From NCBI GenBank assembly GCA_900762245.1, contig CAAFFR010000157.1:1-45799 (forward strand): a stretch of DNA of 45,799 bases, in the 5' to 3' direction. This document shows positions 1 to 7,554 of the stretch, piece after piece. The notes under the pieces are model-generated. The model was given only the letters and a program-made list of their open reading frames with translations. It was not told where the DNA came from and searched no databases. The first letter of the stretch is position 1, and every line of letters starts with the position of its first letter. The position numbers and the translations under genes are program-made. Source of the DNA: an uncultured Oscillospiraceae bacterium (GTDB lineage Bacteria; Bacillota_A; Clostridia; Oscillospirales; Oscillospiraceae).

Positions 1-1309
1 ACAGATCGGGACGGTTGCCCAAGGTAGCCATATAAACGGCATACATACTGAGCGGATCTTCACCCATGATGTAAACCGGAACATGGCTGAGATTGAAGTT
101 TTCCAAAGTGACCTTGCACTTATAGTAGGTGTAAGGCACTTCGACTTCGTACTCATATTCCTCCATGATGGGATCGCCGTATTCGTCGTACAAGTAACGC
201 CCGGTGTTGGGATCTCTTGCGTGACGCTCTCCTATTTCTGTTTCAGTACGGTATCGGGTTTCCGTTTCCACTTCTTCCGTGAGAATGTACTGCTTTTCAA
301 ACAGCATATCCATCGTTCCTTCCACATCAGCCAGCGTCCATTCGCCGGGATGCAAAGCGGACAGTATGGAAATCAGTACATAGGGGTCGTGTTCGATGGT
401 GTCCAGATCATAGGAATACTCATCGTAGTCGTGATCGGACTCGTAGTTATCAAGCCGGTCTTGCAGCTCCTGCTCCAAGCCCACATAGTAGGCTTCTGCG
501 CCCAGCATGGCTTCATCCGATGCCGGATAAGTACCGGCTGAAACGCCGGAAGCAACACCTTCCAGTAGAACACCGCAAGAGGACATGGCATTGAGCATAA
601 AGGCAAGCATCATTAGAATGCCAAGGGCGATGGCAAACCCTTTCTTGTGCTGCCATACCCATTGAGCGGCTTTCTCCGTAGTTTCTGCCGCTTTCTTCGC
701 TGCCTTTGCTGTATTCTCGCCGGTCTTTTTTGCGGTTTCAGCCGTTTTACCGGATTTGGCAGCAGCATACTGCCGCTTGATGGCCTGCTTTTGCTGCCAC
801 TTGGAAACGGGGTTACTTGTGGGATTCTCAACCTGCGCTTTCTTTTGGAGTGCCTGGACATTTGCTTTTTCCAGTTGGTTTTCCGCTCTTGCTGCAGCAC
901 GGTATGGCTGGAGCTGATGGGAGCGGTGTGCCTCCTGCATCAAATGACCGGCACCCTCGGCGGTTTCTTCCAACTTGTGTGCGGACTCCACGCCCACATT
1001 GTCATCCTCGGTTTCGCTGACTTCCTTATGAATATGCCCCCGGACAACAACTCCGGGGGCATCCTGTGCAGCGAAAGTCAGTTTGGAGGGCGGCTTTTTC
1101 TGGGCATCCTCAAAGTTCAGCTTCACTTTGATTTTGCCATTCTTGGGATCAGCCGTCAGCTCTGGTTTTACCACTTTCTTTGTGGGGATTTTGGATTGTG
1201 CCTTATCTGCCTTGGCAGCGGCTTTCTCCGCTTTGCGAACAGCCTTCCCCATTTCGGGGGAGGCTCGTTCTTCATCGGTGAATTTGAGTCGGGGTTCTCG
1301 CTTACTCAA
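1..1309 (-). CDS. CD1108-family conjugation protein (C-terminus beyond left edge)
   Basis: The frame is open from 1309 to the window edge, giving 436 codons with no stop. The start is TTG at 1309, preceded by AGGTGG five bases upstream. It overlaps the stop of the gene before it, which suggests translational coupling. The N-terminus begins SKREPRLKFTDEERASPEM and is a charged, Ala/Lys-rich cytoplasmic segment of about 220 residues. A single membrane segment follows (GFAIALGILMMLAFML), then an extracellular part rich in Asp, Glu and Tyr. This is the layout of CD1108-family mobile-element proteins, which usually end in an NlpC/P60 or lysozyme-like domain that opens the cell wall for the mating channel (family knowledge). 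That domain would lie outside the window, so the enzymatic role is inferred. Confidence 0.8.
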   Translation of the reverse strand, partial: MSKREPRLKFTDEERASPEMGKAVRKAEKAAAKADKAQSKIPTKKVVKPELTADPKNGKIKVKLNFEDAQKKPPSKLTFAAQDAPGVVVRGHIHKEVSETEDDNVGVESAHKLEETAEGAGHLMQEAHRSHQLQPYRAAARAENQLEKANVQALQKKAQVENPTSNPVSKWQQKQAIKRQYAAAKSGKTAETAKKTGENTAKAAKKAAETTEKAAQWVWQHKKGFAIALGILMMLAFMLNAMSSCGVLLEGVASGVSAGTYPASDEAMLGAEAYYVGLEQELQDRLDNYESDHDYDEYSYDLDTIEHDPYVLISILSALHPGEWTLADVEGTMDMLFEKQYILTEEVETETRYRTETEIGERHARDPNTGRYLYDEYGDPIMEEYEYEVEVPYTYYKCKVTLENFNLSHVPVYIMGEDPLSMYAVYMATLGNRPDL

Positions 1310-1664
1310 ACCAACCACCTGCCAGCAGATCACCCAGCAGAACTTCTACTTCTGCATAGGCGGCAAACTGCATCACAGAGAAGTTGGGGTAGCAAACCAA
1401 GTACCCCCACTTGCCCAGCAGACAGACTTCCGCATCGGAGATCGGGTCATTCTTGGGGCGAATGATCTTCAGCACCCGTTCATGGTTCAGCAGACTGTCA
1501 ATCCGCTCCATGCCTGCTTTGCCCTTTTCGTTCAGCTCACGCTTCTGCTCCTTCATTTCGGTGCAGTAGTCGATGGCTTTTACCAAGGTCATCAGCAGAG
1601 TGCCGTGCATACGGGTAGCGGCAACGAAAAATGCCTGCCCATCTTTGATTTCTTTGGCGGTCAT
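1302..1664 (-). CDS. Small conserved conjugation-operon protein, function unknown
   Basis: This 120-residue soluble protein starts MTAKEIKDGQAFFVAATRMH. Its ribosome site AAGGAGGG is formed by the last sense codons of virB4, so the two are translationally coupled (one base between the virB4 stop and this ATG). The middle is charged and helical (EMKEQKRELNEKGKAG). The C-terminus is acidic and hydrophobic (AEVEVLLGDLLAGGWFE). No signal peptide or membrane segment is seen. A small gene occupies the same position between VirB4 and the CD1108 protein in related elements, so it is probably a true transfer-operon gene. I do not recognise a functional domain. Confidence 0.75.
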   Translation of the reverse strand: MTAKEIKDGQAFFVAATRMHGTLLMTLVKAIDYCTEMKEQKRELNEKGKAGMERIDSLLNHERVLKIIRPKNDPISDAEVCLLGKWGYLVCYPNFSVMQFAAYAEVEVLLGDLLAGGWFE

Positions 1665-1665
1665 G

Positions 1666-4527
1666 TTATCCCTCCTTAACTTCCTGGGGTTTAGTGGTCA
1701 TAATCTGATACAGTTCCGTATCCTTCGGGAAGTGATCCACAAACGGAATGATGGTATTGCCATAGAACAGCAGTCCCTCACCCTCGCTGGAATGGGTCAC
1801 ATAGGAAAGCTGATGGGGAGAGATACCCAGATGCTTTGCAAGAATCTGTCTATCTCCGGGGGCTTGGTTGAGCATATAGATGAAGTCGGAGTTTTCAAAG
1901 ATATTCTCAACCTCCCGGCTGCTCAGAAGGTCTTTGACATTCTGCGTGATGCCGGTGGGGATGCCGCCCCATTTACGGAATCGCTTCCAGATTTCTACGG
2001 AATAGGCTGCTGTCTGTTCCTCCTTCAGCAGCAAGTGGAACTCGTCCATGTAGTAGCGGGTAGCTTTCTGCCCCAAGCTGGCAAGAATGTCATCGGGCAG
2101 AGGTTCGCCGTCCTTGTCATGGGTGAGCCGAATCTTGTTAAAGCGGTTTTCTGTAACACGGTTCCAGACTTGATCCTGGACAATGTGCATACCGATCTTT
2201 TTAAGCTGCTTGCCCAGCTCCCGGATGTCATAGCAGACAACACGGTTTTTGATATTCACATTGGTGCGGTGATTGAACACCGACAGAGAACCGGTAACAT
2301 AGATTTCCAACGCCGTGGCGATGTACTGTGCTTCCTTTTCTGTCTGCTCCCGGAGCTTGTTGTACAAGTCCTCCAGAACCGGCATATTCTCCGGTCGGGG
2401 ATCATTCATGTACTGCTGATATACCAGCCGCACACAACGGTCAATGATGGTCTTTTCCACGGGGGCAAGACCGTCTTTGCCGCCGACGATCAGTTCGCAC
2501 AAGGACAGAATGAAGTCGGATTTCAGCGACAGAGGATTATCGTCGTCGCTGTAATTGAGGTTCAAGTCCATGGGATTGATGTGATGGGGCGAAGTGGGAG
2601 AGATTTTGATAACCTGTCCTCCCAGCCGTTCCACCAGCGGTGCGTATTCTCCTTCGGGATCGCAGATGATGATGTCATCCTGCGTAACCAGGAAAGCATT
2701 GGAGATTTCACGCTTTGCGGAGAAGGACTTACCGCTGTTGTGGACTACAAGGCCGTTGTCCAGCACGAAGTTCAGATGCCGGGGAACGCTCATATCGTAC
2801 ACCGGGATCTTCTCTATCAGCTTTTTGCGGGTCACATGGACAGCCATGTGCCTGCCGCTGAGTAGCTGACCGGGACGAACCTCCTTGGCCTGGATGAACT
2901 TTCCCCGCCGATCCATCAGCAGATGCTCCGGTGTACACTTCACAATGGAACCGTCCAGCAGTTCGATCTCAAAGAGTTCATCCGCATATCTTTCAATGCG
3001 AATATCCTTTGCGGTGGCAATCACATACTGATGCCGCTCGGTGTCATAGGCTTGTACCTTGAGGAACTTCGCTTTCTGATCCACAAGTTCTTTGAAAGAT
3101 ACCGTGGAATCATCGGCGCAGCGGATACGGGTATCACCGGCGAAGCAGCCGGGAGTACCCAGGATCAAACCGTTGGGGTTTTTAAGCTGCTTCCGGTCAA
3201 CCATGATAAGGTTGTTGGAAAGCGCATTGACACCGTAGTACAATGCCTCACTGCCGGTCTGGAACAGCTCCTGGGTGGTGAACGGGACGAAGATCGCCAC
3301 ACCGGAGGAAGTAAGACCACGCTGGATCTCAATCTGATTCAATCCCAAGGGCAGGCTGCTGACCATTCCTTCCTCCTGCTGATAGTCCAATGCAGTGATA
3401 TTGCAGTTGTACTTCTGTGCGATGGAGTTGGTCTGGAAGATGTTGTTGTCAAGCTGCCGCTTGCTGTCAGCGGTGTTCAGAATGAGGAATGTCACAAGGA
3501 ACATTCGCTGGTTTCTGCTCTGGAGGTCTGCCAGTAACTTCTTGGCCTCGGCACCATAGGTTGCGAGGTCAGAGGGAATGATGTCCATGTCGTACCCGGC
3601 ACGGACAGCTTTCTTCTGTTCCTCGATCTTGGATTTATCCAGATCGGTGATGGTGCGCTTGATGGTCTTGATGGCACTAACTTGATCGATGGACTGGATA
3701 TGCAGATTCACAACGATGTTGCTTTCAATATCCAGGAAGTCTTTGAGAATACGATCACTCAGTTCCGGGGCAAGAATCTGAAGATAGCTGACGGATGCGT
3801 ACTTCTTGCCCATCATAAAGTTCCTTGCCGTCTTAAAGTTGAAGGAACTGGGGGCGATGAAGTCCTTAGTGGACAGACCGGTGGGAGCCAGCCAGTCCCA
3901 AGAGAAACGGAAAGGCTCCATGGTGTCCATGCGGAGGATGTCATGGAGTACCCGGAGCCGTTCATGGCCATTCAGCACTTGTGCGCTGACGCCCATTCTC
4001 TTGAAGTTGTTGATAAGATCGGTTTCAATGCGTTCCAGTCTGGGCTTTGCAGCCTTCAGACTGTCGGCATCAATACCGAAAGTCAGATACTTGGTTTTCA
4101 CCAAGCCGTTGTTGCCCCTGGCAAGCTGGTTTTGCAGCATTTCCGCATACTCGGTACGGATGCTGTCAAAGTCATCCCCCTGGGGCGGGATGGTAATACT
4201 TTGAGCAAAAGACTCCTGGGAAGCGGTCAGATTCACAAAGGAAAGCTGGAACTTCACGGAACTGTCAAAGTAGTTGAGGAAGTCACACCAACCGTCGAAG
4301 ATCTCCTGCTTGTCCTCGTTGCTGGAGAGCTGGTAGTTGATGTCACGGAATTGGATGGTTTTGGTGAAATGCGTTTCCGTGACCCGGCAAATACCGTCGG
4401 GTCGCATACGCAGATAAGGGATGCTGTCCTGGGCGGAAATCTCTTTCTTATCCGTCTTTTTCGCTCTTGAGATAGCGGCCTGTATAGCCTTTCTTTCCGC
4501 GCGGGACAGTTTCTTTGCGCCGGACAA
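1666..4527 (-). CDS. virB4: VirB4-like conjugal transfer ATPase (CD1110 family) interrupted by a mini-intein
   Basis: This is the cytoplasmic ATPase that powers the type IV secretion channel. The 953-residue precursor starts with TTG at 4527, preceded by AAGGAGG at 8-base spacing. It overlaps the end of prgI by 80 bases. The N-terminal ~440 residues are the VirB4 N-domain. The Walker A motif is split: GTPG (457-460), then a 137-residue Hint domain (461-597), then SGKSFSAKRE (from 598). Excision would restore GTPGSGKS and give an 816-residue protein, near the usual size for the family. Walker B is YYMDEFHLLL with the Asp-Glu pair at about 828-829, followed by a Gln/Arg-rich motor C-terminus. 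The unspliced protein cannot have a working P-loop, so transfer should depend on splicing (inference). PrgI and VirB6 directly upstream are its channel partners. Confidence 0.95.
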   Translation of the reverse strand: MSGAKKLSRAERKAIQAAISRAKKTDKKEISAQDSIPYLRMRPDGICRVTETHFTKTIQFRDINYQLSSNEDKQEIFDGWCDFLNYFDSSVKFQLSFVNLTASQESFAQSITIPPQGDDFDSIRTEYAEMLQNQLARGNNGLVKTKYLTFGIDADSLKAAKPRLERIETDLINNFKRMGVSAQVLNGHERLRVLHDILRMDTMEPFRFSWDWLAPTGLSTKDFIAPSSFNFKTARNFMMGKKYASVSYLQILAPELSDRILKDFLDIESNIVVNLHIQSIDQVSAIKTIKRTITDLDKSKIEEQKKAVRAGYDMDIIPSDLATYGAEAKKLLADLQSRNQRMFLVTFLILNTADSKRQLDNNIFQTNSIAQKYNCNITALDYQQEEGMVSSLPLGLNQIEIQRGLTSSGVAIFVPFTTQELFQTGSEALYYGVNALSNNLIMVDRKQLKNPNGLILGTPGCFAGDTRIRCADDSTVSFKELVDQKAKFLKVQAYDTERHQYVIATAKDIRIERYADELFEIELLDGSIVKCTPEHLLMDRRGKFIQAKEVRPGQLLSGRHMAVHVTRKKLIEKIPVYDMSVPRHLNFVLDNGLVVHNSGKSFSAKREISNAFLVTQDDIIICDPEGEYAPLVERLGGQVIKISPTSPHHINPMDLNLNYSDDDNPLSLKSDFILSLCELIVGGKDGLAPVEKTIIDRCVRLVYQQYMNDPRPENMPVLEDLYNKLREQTEKEAQYIATALEIYVTGSLSVFNHRTNVNIKNRVVCYDIRELGKQLKKIGMHIVQDQVWNRVTENRFNKIRLTHDKDGEPLPDDILASLGQKATRYYMDEFHLLLKEEQTAAYSVEIWKRFRKWGGIPTGITQNVKDLLSSREVENIFENSDFIYMLNQAPGDRQILAKHLGISPHQLSYVTHSSEGEGLLFYGNTIIPFVDHFPKDTELYQIMTTKPQEVKEG
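2737..3147 (-). other. Mini-intein (Hint domain, 137 aa, no homing endonuclease) in the VirB4 Walker A motif
   Basis: Codons 461-597 of the virB4 frame encode a complete splicing domain. Block A is CFAGDTRIRC with the nucleophile Cys1. Block B is GSIVKCTPEHLLM with the T-x-x-H motif. Block F is IPVYDMSVPRHLNFVLDNG with the conserved Asp. Block G is LVVHN with the penultimate His and terminal Asn, followed by Ser+1 of the C-extein. At 137 residues it is close to the smallest natural inteins. There is no room for a LAGLIDADG or HNH endonuclease between blocks B and F. The flanks GTPG and SGKS join to a perfect P-loop. All residues needed for splicing appear present, so activity is likely but unproven. 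Confidence 0.93.
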
Positions 4528-4879
4528 TGTTATAAACCTCCTTATCTAACTGGTTTTGCCGCTCGATCACGGCATAGAAATTGTTGGTCTTGTAAAGGCG
4601 CTGCTTCGGACGCAAAAAGACAGAGCGGATCATGTTCCGAAGAATGACCTCCAAATGCTGACCGTTCTTTTCGTACAAGGCGAGAAGAAAGGCAGGCAGC
4701 ATCGTGAAGATCATCAGCAAGGTTGCCATGGTGTTACCCAGAGGTTCTTTTGTAAGAAAGAACAAAGGCACACCGATCAGCAGACCGCCGCCGAAACAGA
4801 TAAGCTGCCGTTTGGTCAGATTAAACAGCACCTTGGTTTTGACTTTTGTAAGGTCTTTGGGAACAGTTACATAGGGCAT
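4448..4879 (-). CDS. PrgI-family type IV secretion membrane protein (VirB3-like)
   Basis: This 143-residue protein starts MPYVTVPKDLTKVKTKVLFN, a typical PrgI N-terminus. Two close membrane segments follow at about 28-45 and 51-68, then a basic cytoplasmic tail (LRPKQRLYKTNNFY). PrgI is a small inner-membrane subunit of Gram-positive conjugation channels and works next to VirB4 (family knowledge). The ATG has AAAGGAGGG upstream. The 3' end overlaps the virB4 start by 80 bases, which is unusually long and implies coupled expression. Confidence 0.88.
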   Translation of the reverse strand: MPYVTVPKDLTKVKTKVLFNLTKRQLICFGGGLLIGVPLFFLTKEPLGNTMATLLMIFTMLPAFLLALYEKNGQHLEVILRNMIRSVFLRPKQRLYKTNNFYAVIERQNQLDKEVYNIVRRKETVPRGKKGYTGRYLKSEKDG

Positions 4880-4921
4880 CCGTAGCCCTCCTTTACTTGA
4901 TTTTGAAGCATCATGCCATCC

Positions 4922-5791
4922 TTAATGAGCATTGAATACAGACTTTGCCAAGCTGCCGGTTTTGAACAGACTGAAACACAGCAGCACCGTGTATCCCATG
5001 CAAGTCCAGATAGCAGAACTGATGTCGGTAGATACGGCGATATTCTGAACCAGGACTGCGTAGATCGCCACGCAGACAACGATCAAAAATGCCTGGAATC
5101 CAAGGGCAAGCAGAGAACGGAGGTAGTTCTGTCCCATCTGACCCCATTCCCGGTTGACCATTGTGGCCATGGGGATCGGGGCAACAGAAGTGACCAAGTA
5201 CACCTCGATCATGCGCCCGTAGATTACGATGAAGATGCAGATGGTGATTGCCCAAGTGCAGATGCCAACGAATAGGGATTGGAACCACAGACCGAATAGC
5301 GGCCCGATGTCCATGTCCATCAGCCTGTCCTCCATATCAACCATCAGCGTGGTCATGTCTATGTTGGTGTTGCCAACTATGACTCCCGCTGCTGACGATA
5401 CAACGCTTTGAGCTGCATCAAATATGCCCATGACGATTGTCCAGGTATTTGTAACAATAAGGACGGCTGCGGCACTTTTGAATACCCATTTGAAGAACAT
5501 CCAAGTGTCCACATCGTTAAGGTTGTTTTTGTCGGTTATGAGCTGGATCAGCTCCAAGGTCATTACGAATGCCAGAATTGCACCGGCGATGGGAAGAATC
5601 ACAGAGTTTGACAGGTTCTGGATCATGTTGAAGATCCCGCTGTTCCAGGCTTGGGGTGTCAAACCGACTTCGCCGACAATCTGGCTGACCTGCTGGTTGG
5701 TTGAGTCGAACATACCGGTTAGGTTGCTGATGATACCGCCGACAAGCACTTCTTTCAGCCACTCTGTGATGCTTTCCCAGATCATATCCAT
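4922..5791 (-). CDS. VirB6/TrbL-like conjugal transfer membrane protein (CD1112 family)
   Basis: This 289-residue polytopic membrane protein starts MDMIWESITEWLKEVLVGG, with GGAGG upstream of the ATG. The N-terminal amphipathic region (about 1-60) is followed by about five to six hydrophobic segments, including ILPIAGAILAFVMTLELIQL, AAAVLIVTNTWTIVMGIF, ICTWAITICIFIVIYG and ALGFQAFLIVVCVAIYAVLV. VirB6/TrbL proteins form the inner-membrane core of the mating channel. In related elements this gene directly follows Maff2. Here the two are separated by about 8.4 kb of pilus and adhesin genes. Confidence 0.88.
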   Translation of the reverse strand: MDMIWESITEWLKEVLVGGIISNLTGMFDSTNQQVSQIVGEVGLTPQAWNSGIFNMIQNLSNSVILPIAGAILAFVMTLELIQLITDKNNLNDVDTWMFFKWVFKSAAAVLIVTNTWTIVMGIFDAAQSVVSSAAGVIVGNTNIDMTTLMVDMEDRLMDMDIGPLFGLWFQSLFVGICTWAITICIFIVIYGRMIEVYLVTSVAPIPMATMVNREWGQMGQNYLRSLLALGFQAFLIVVCVAIYAVLVQNIAVSTDISSAIWTCMGYTVLLCFSLFKTGSLAKSVFNAH

Positions 5792-5809
5792 AGAGTCGCC
5801 TCCAATACA

Positions 5810-6607
5810 TTAAGTTGTCGGGTGATTGGTGGGTTCTACACGCTCACAGAAAACCAAATACCGCTGCCTGCCACCGGATGCGTAGGGGTGACAAGTGAGT
5901 AAGGTCAGCAGCTCCCGTCCGTCCTGGATCAAGATTTGTTCTACCTCGTAAGGGTAGATAATCTTGATTTCCACCACCTTGTAGGTCAGCGTTTCCCACA
6001 AGTTCGTGATGGTGATTTCATCCCCAAGACGGAGTTTTTCGATGTAGCGAAAGTAGCTGGCACCGGAGTATCCTCTGTGACCGGCAATCACGCAGTTGGT
6101 GTTCTCGCCGCCGATGGGCAGGCTTGTCTGACTTAGATGCGCTGCACCCTCAGCCATGTGGGAATCGGTTGCACCAAGGAAGATGGGCATTTCCAAGTCC
6201 ATAGCCGGAATGGAAATGACACCAAAGGTTTCATCTTCTAAGCCGTATTCCCGGAGAAAGAAACTGGGTTTCTGATAGTCATACTCACAGGACAGACCGG
6301 ATTGCCCCTGGGCATAGATGGTGTTGTTATAGGCAACCATATCCTCCCAAAGCTCCGGGTACTGCCTTGGCTCGCTTTCCACCGGCTCCGTTTCCTCCGG
6401 TTCTGTGACCTCAATCAGCGGTGGTTCGTCCGGGTCAGTTATTGCCGGGATAATATCCACCCAGCTTAAAAACGCTTCTGCGTTCATCGTGATTTCATGG
6501 TCAACGATTGCCCCATAAATGTAGGGATAAAGCAGCGTACCAAGACCGGCAAGGAAAACCATAATCATCAGCAGAATCAGTATGGCTTTCCACTTACTTC
6601 TTCGCAT
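5810..6607 (-). CDS. Class C sortase (second of pair)
   Basis: This is a membrane-anchored transpeptidase that joins pilin subunits or anchors them at LPxTG-type signals. The N-terminal membrane helix is AILILLMIMVFLAGLGTLL. A Pro/Glu/Thr-rich stalk follows. The catalytic fold has His in VIAGHRGYSG, Cys in LLTLLTCHPY and Arg in GGRQRYLVF, the full His-Cys-Arg triad. A GTG at 6616 is in frame, but GAGGTGG lies five bases before the ATG at 6607, which I prefer (265 residues). It overlaps the preceding sortase by 14 bases. It lacks the long C-terminal membrane segment seen in its partner, so it may be the anchoring or a pilin-specific enzyme. Class assignment is by sequence look only. Confidence 0.85.
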   Translation of the reverse strand: MRRSKWKAILILLMIMVFLAGLGTLLYPYIYGAIVDHEITMNAEAFLSWVDIIPAITDPDEPPLIEVTEPEETEPVESEPRQYPELWEDMVAYNNTIYAQGQSGLSCEYDYQKPSFFLREYGLEDETFGVISIPAMDLEMPIFLGATDSHMAEGAAHLSQTSLPIGGENTNCVIAGHRGYSGASYFRYIEKLRLGDEITITNLWETLTYKVVEIKIIYPYEVEQILIQDGRELLTLLTCHPYASGGRQRYLVFCERVEPTNHPTT

Positions 6608-7496
6608 ACTTGCCACCTCTGCGTCTGCGCCGCCGTCTTGCTCGGCGATTGTTGCGGATAATCAAGCAGATAATTACGATCAACGCTACGATCAGCACCG
6701 CAAGGACACCAAGCCAGATGCCCAGCATATACATTTCCTCCCAGTTGGATCGGGGCTGTTCCTCTTGCTGGATTTCTTCCACGATGATTTCCGCTTCCTC
6801 ATAAGGAATCCGGGTGCCACGCACCAAGAGCCGGTGTGTGTTTACACCGTAAGGGGTACAAGTGACCAGGGTGCAGTAGTCCTCGCCGGAATACACACCC
6901 AACAGGCTTGTGTCATAAGGCAGCACCGTTTTGATGTTGTCGACTTGGTAAGCCAGGGTTTCATCCAGGATGTGCAGATAGAACACATCCCCGATGGTTA
7001 GCTGCTCCAGATCGGTGAACATCTTCTGTGTTGCCATGCCGCTGTGACCGGTAAGAATGGCATGGGTGCTTTCGCCACCCACGGGGAGAGAACTGCCCAG
7101 CAGATGCCCCACGCCACGCTCCAAAGAGTCGTTATTGGTGCCGTGGTAGATGGGCAGATTTACGCTGATCTTCGGGATCTCCACATATCCCATTGTGCCG
7201 TTTCCGGCAATGTTGAGCTGACTTTCATAGTCCACGGAGGCTTCCAGCAGCGCAGCTTGGGAATAGGCTTCACCCGCCGTTCCGGGAGTGATTGCTTCAT
7301 TGTAGGCAGCCGCCAGTTCCTTTGCCTCAAGCAAGGCGCTGTTATCTGCCTGCTGGATTACTTCTTCGTAGGCGGTGTGGATTTCAGATGCGTATTTTTC
7401 ATTGACATAGTTGCTGATGACCGGATACAGGGTCATCCCCAGCGCCAGTATGAATGTGATGACAGCCAGGACTATTGTGATTATCTTGCGTTTCGT
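6594..7496 (-). CDS. Class C sortase (first of pair), apparent ACG start
   Basis: This pilin polymerase carries catalytic His (ILTGHSGMA), Cys (CTLVTCTPYG) and Arg (HRLLVRGTR). A C-terminal membrane helix (LGIWLGVLAVLIVALIVIICL) and an Arg-rich tail follow, as usual for class C sortases. The first in-frame ATG (7436) would remove most of the N-terminal membrane helix and has no good ribosome site. The expected start, KRKIITIVLAVITFILALG, is encoded upstream and is preceded by AGGAGGG and a 6-base spacer, but the codon there (7494-7496) is ACG instead of ATG. I give the longer form (300 residues). The certain part is 6594-7436. A terminator-like hairpin separates it from the pilin gene. Confidence 0.8.
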   Translation of the reverse strand, partial: TKRKIITIVLAVITFILALGMTLYPVISNYVNEKYASEIHTAYEEVIQQADNSALLEAKELAAAYNEAITPGTAGEAYSQAALLEASVDYESQLNIAGNGTMGYVEIPKISVNLPIYHGTNNDSLERGVGHLLGSSLPVGGESTHAILTGHSGMATQKMFTDLEQLTIGDVFYLHILDETLAYQVDNIKTVLPYDTSLLGVYSGEDYCTLVTCTPYGVNTHRLLVRGTRIPYEEAEIIVEEIQQEEQPRSNWEEMYMLGIWLGVLAVLIVALIVIICLIIRNNRRARRRRRRRGGKYAKK

Positions 7497-7502
7497 ATAG
7501 AA

Positions 7503-7544
7503 CCCTCCTTCCGGGAAAACCCGGAGGGGATGAACCCCTCCGGG
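7503..7544 (-). terminator. Terminator/attenuator between pilin and sortase genes
   Basis: A perfect 10-bp stem (CCCGGAGGGG / CCCCTCCGGG, 7520-7529 with 7535-7544) is followed on the minus strand by TTTT. An alternative hairpin (TCCGGG / CCCGGA, 7510-7515 with 7520-7525) uses the same bases and touches the sortase ribosome site at 7503-7510. The structure should reduce sortase expression relative to pilin. Confidence 0.7.
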
Positions 7545-7554
7545 CGAGTGTTAA

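Noticed and set aside
613..900. 95-codon minus-strand frame within the CD1108-type gene
   Set aside because: Arg/Lys/Ser-rich out-of-frame translation. The frame from TTG 1309 is open throughout and matches the family.
2737..3147. Hint domain as a polymorphic-toxin or hedgehog-type processing domain
   Set aside because: It sits in frame within a P-loop with a C-extein Ser and HN terminus, which fits a true intein. No toxin domain follows.
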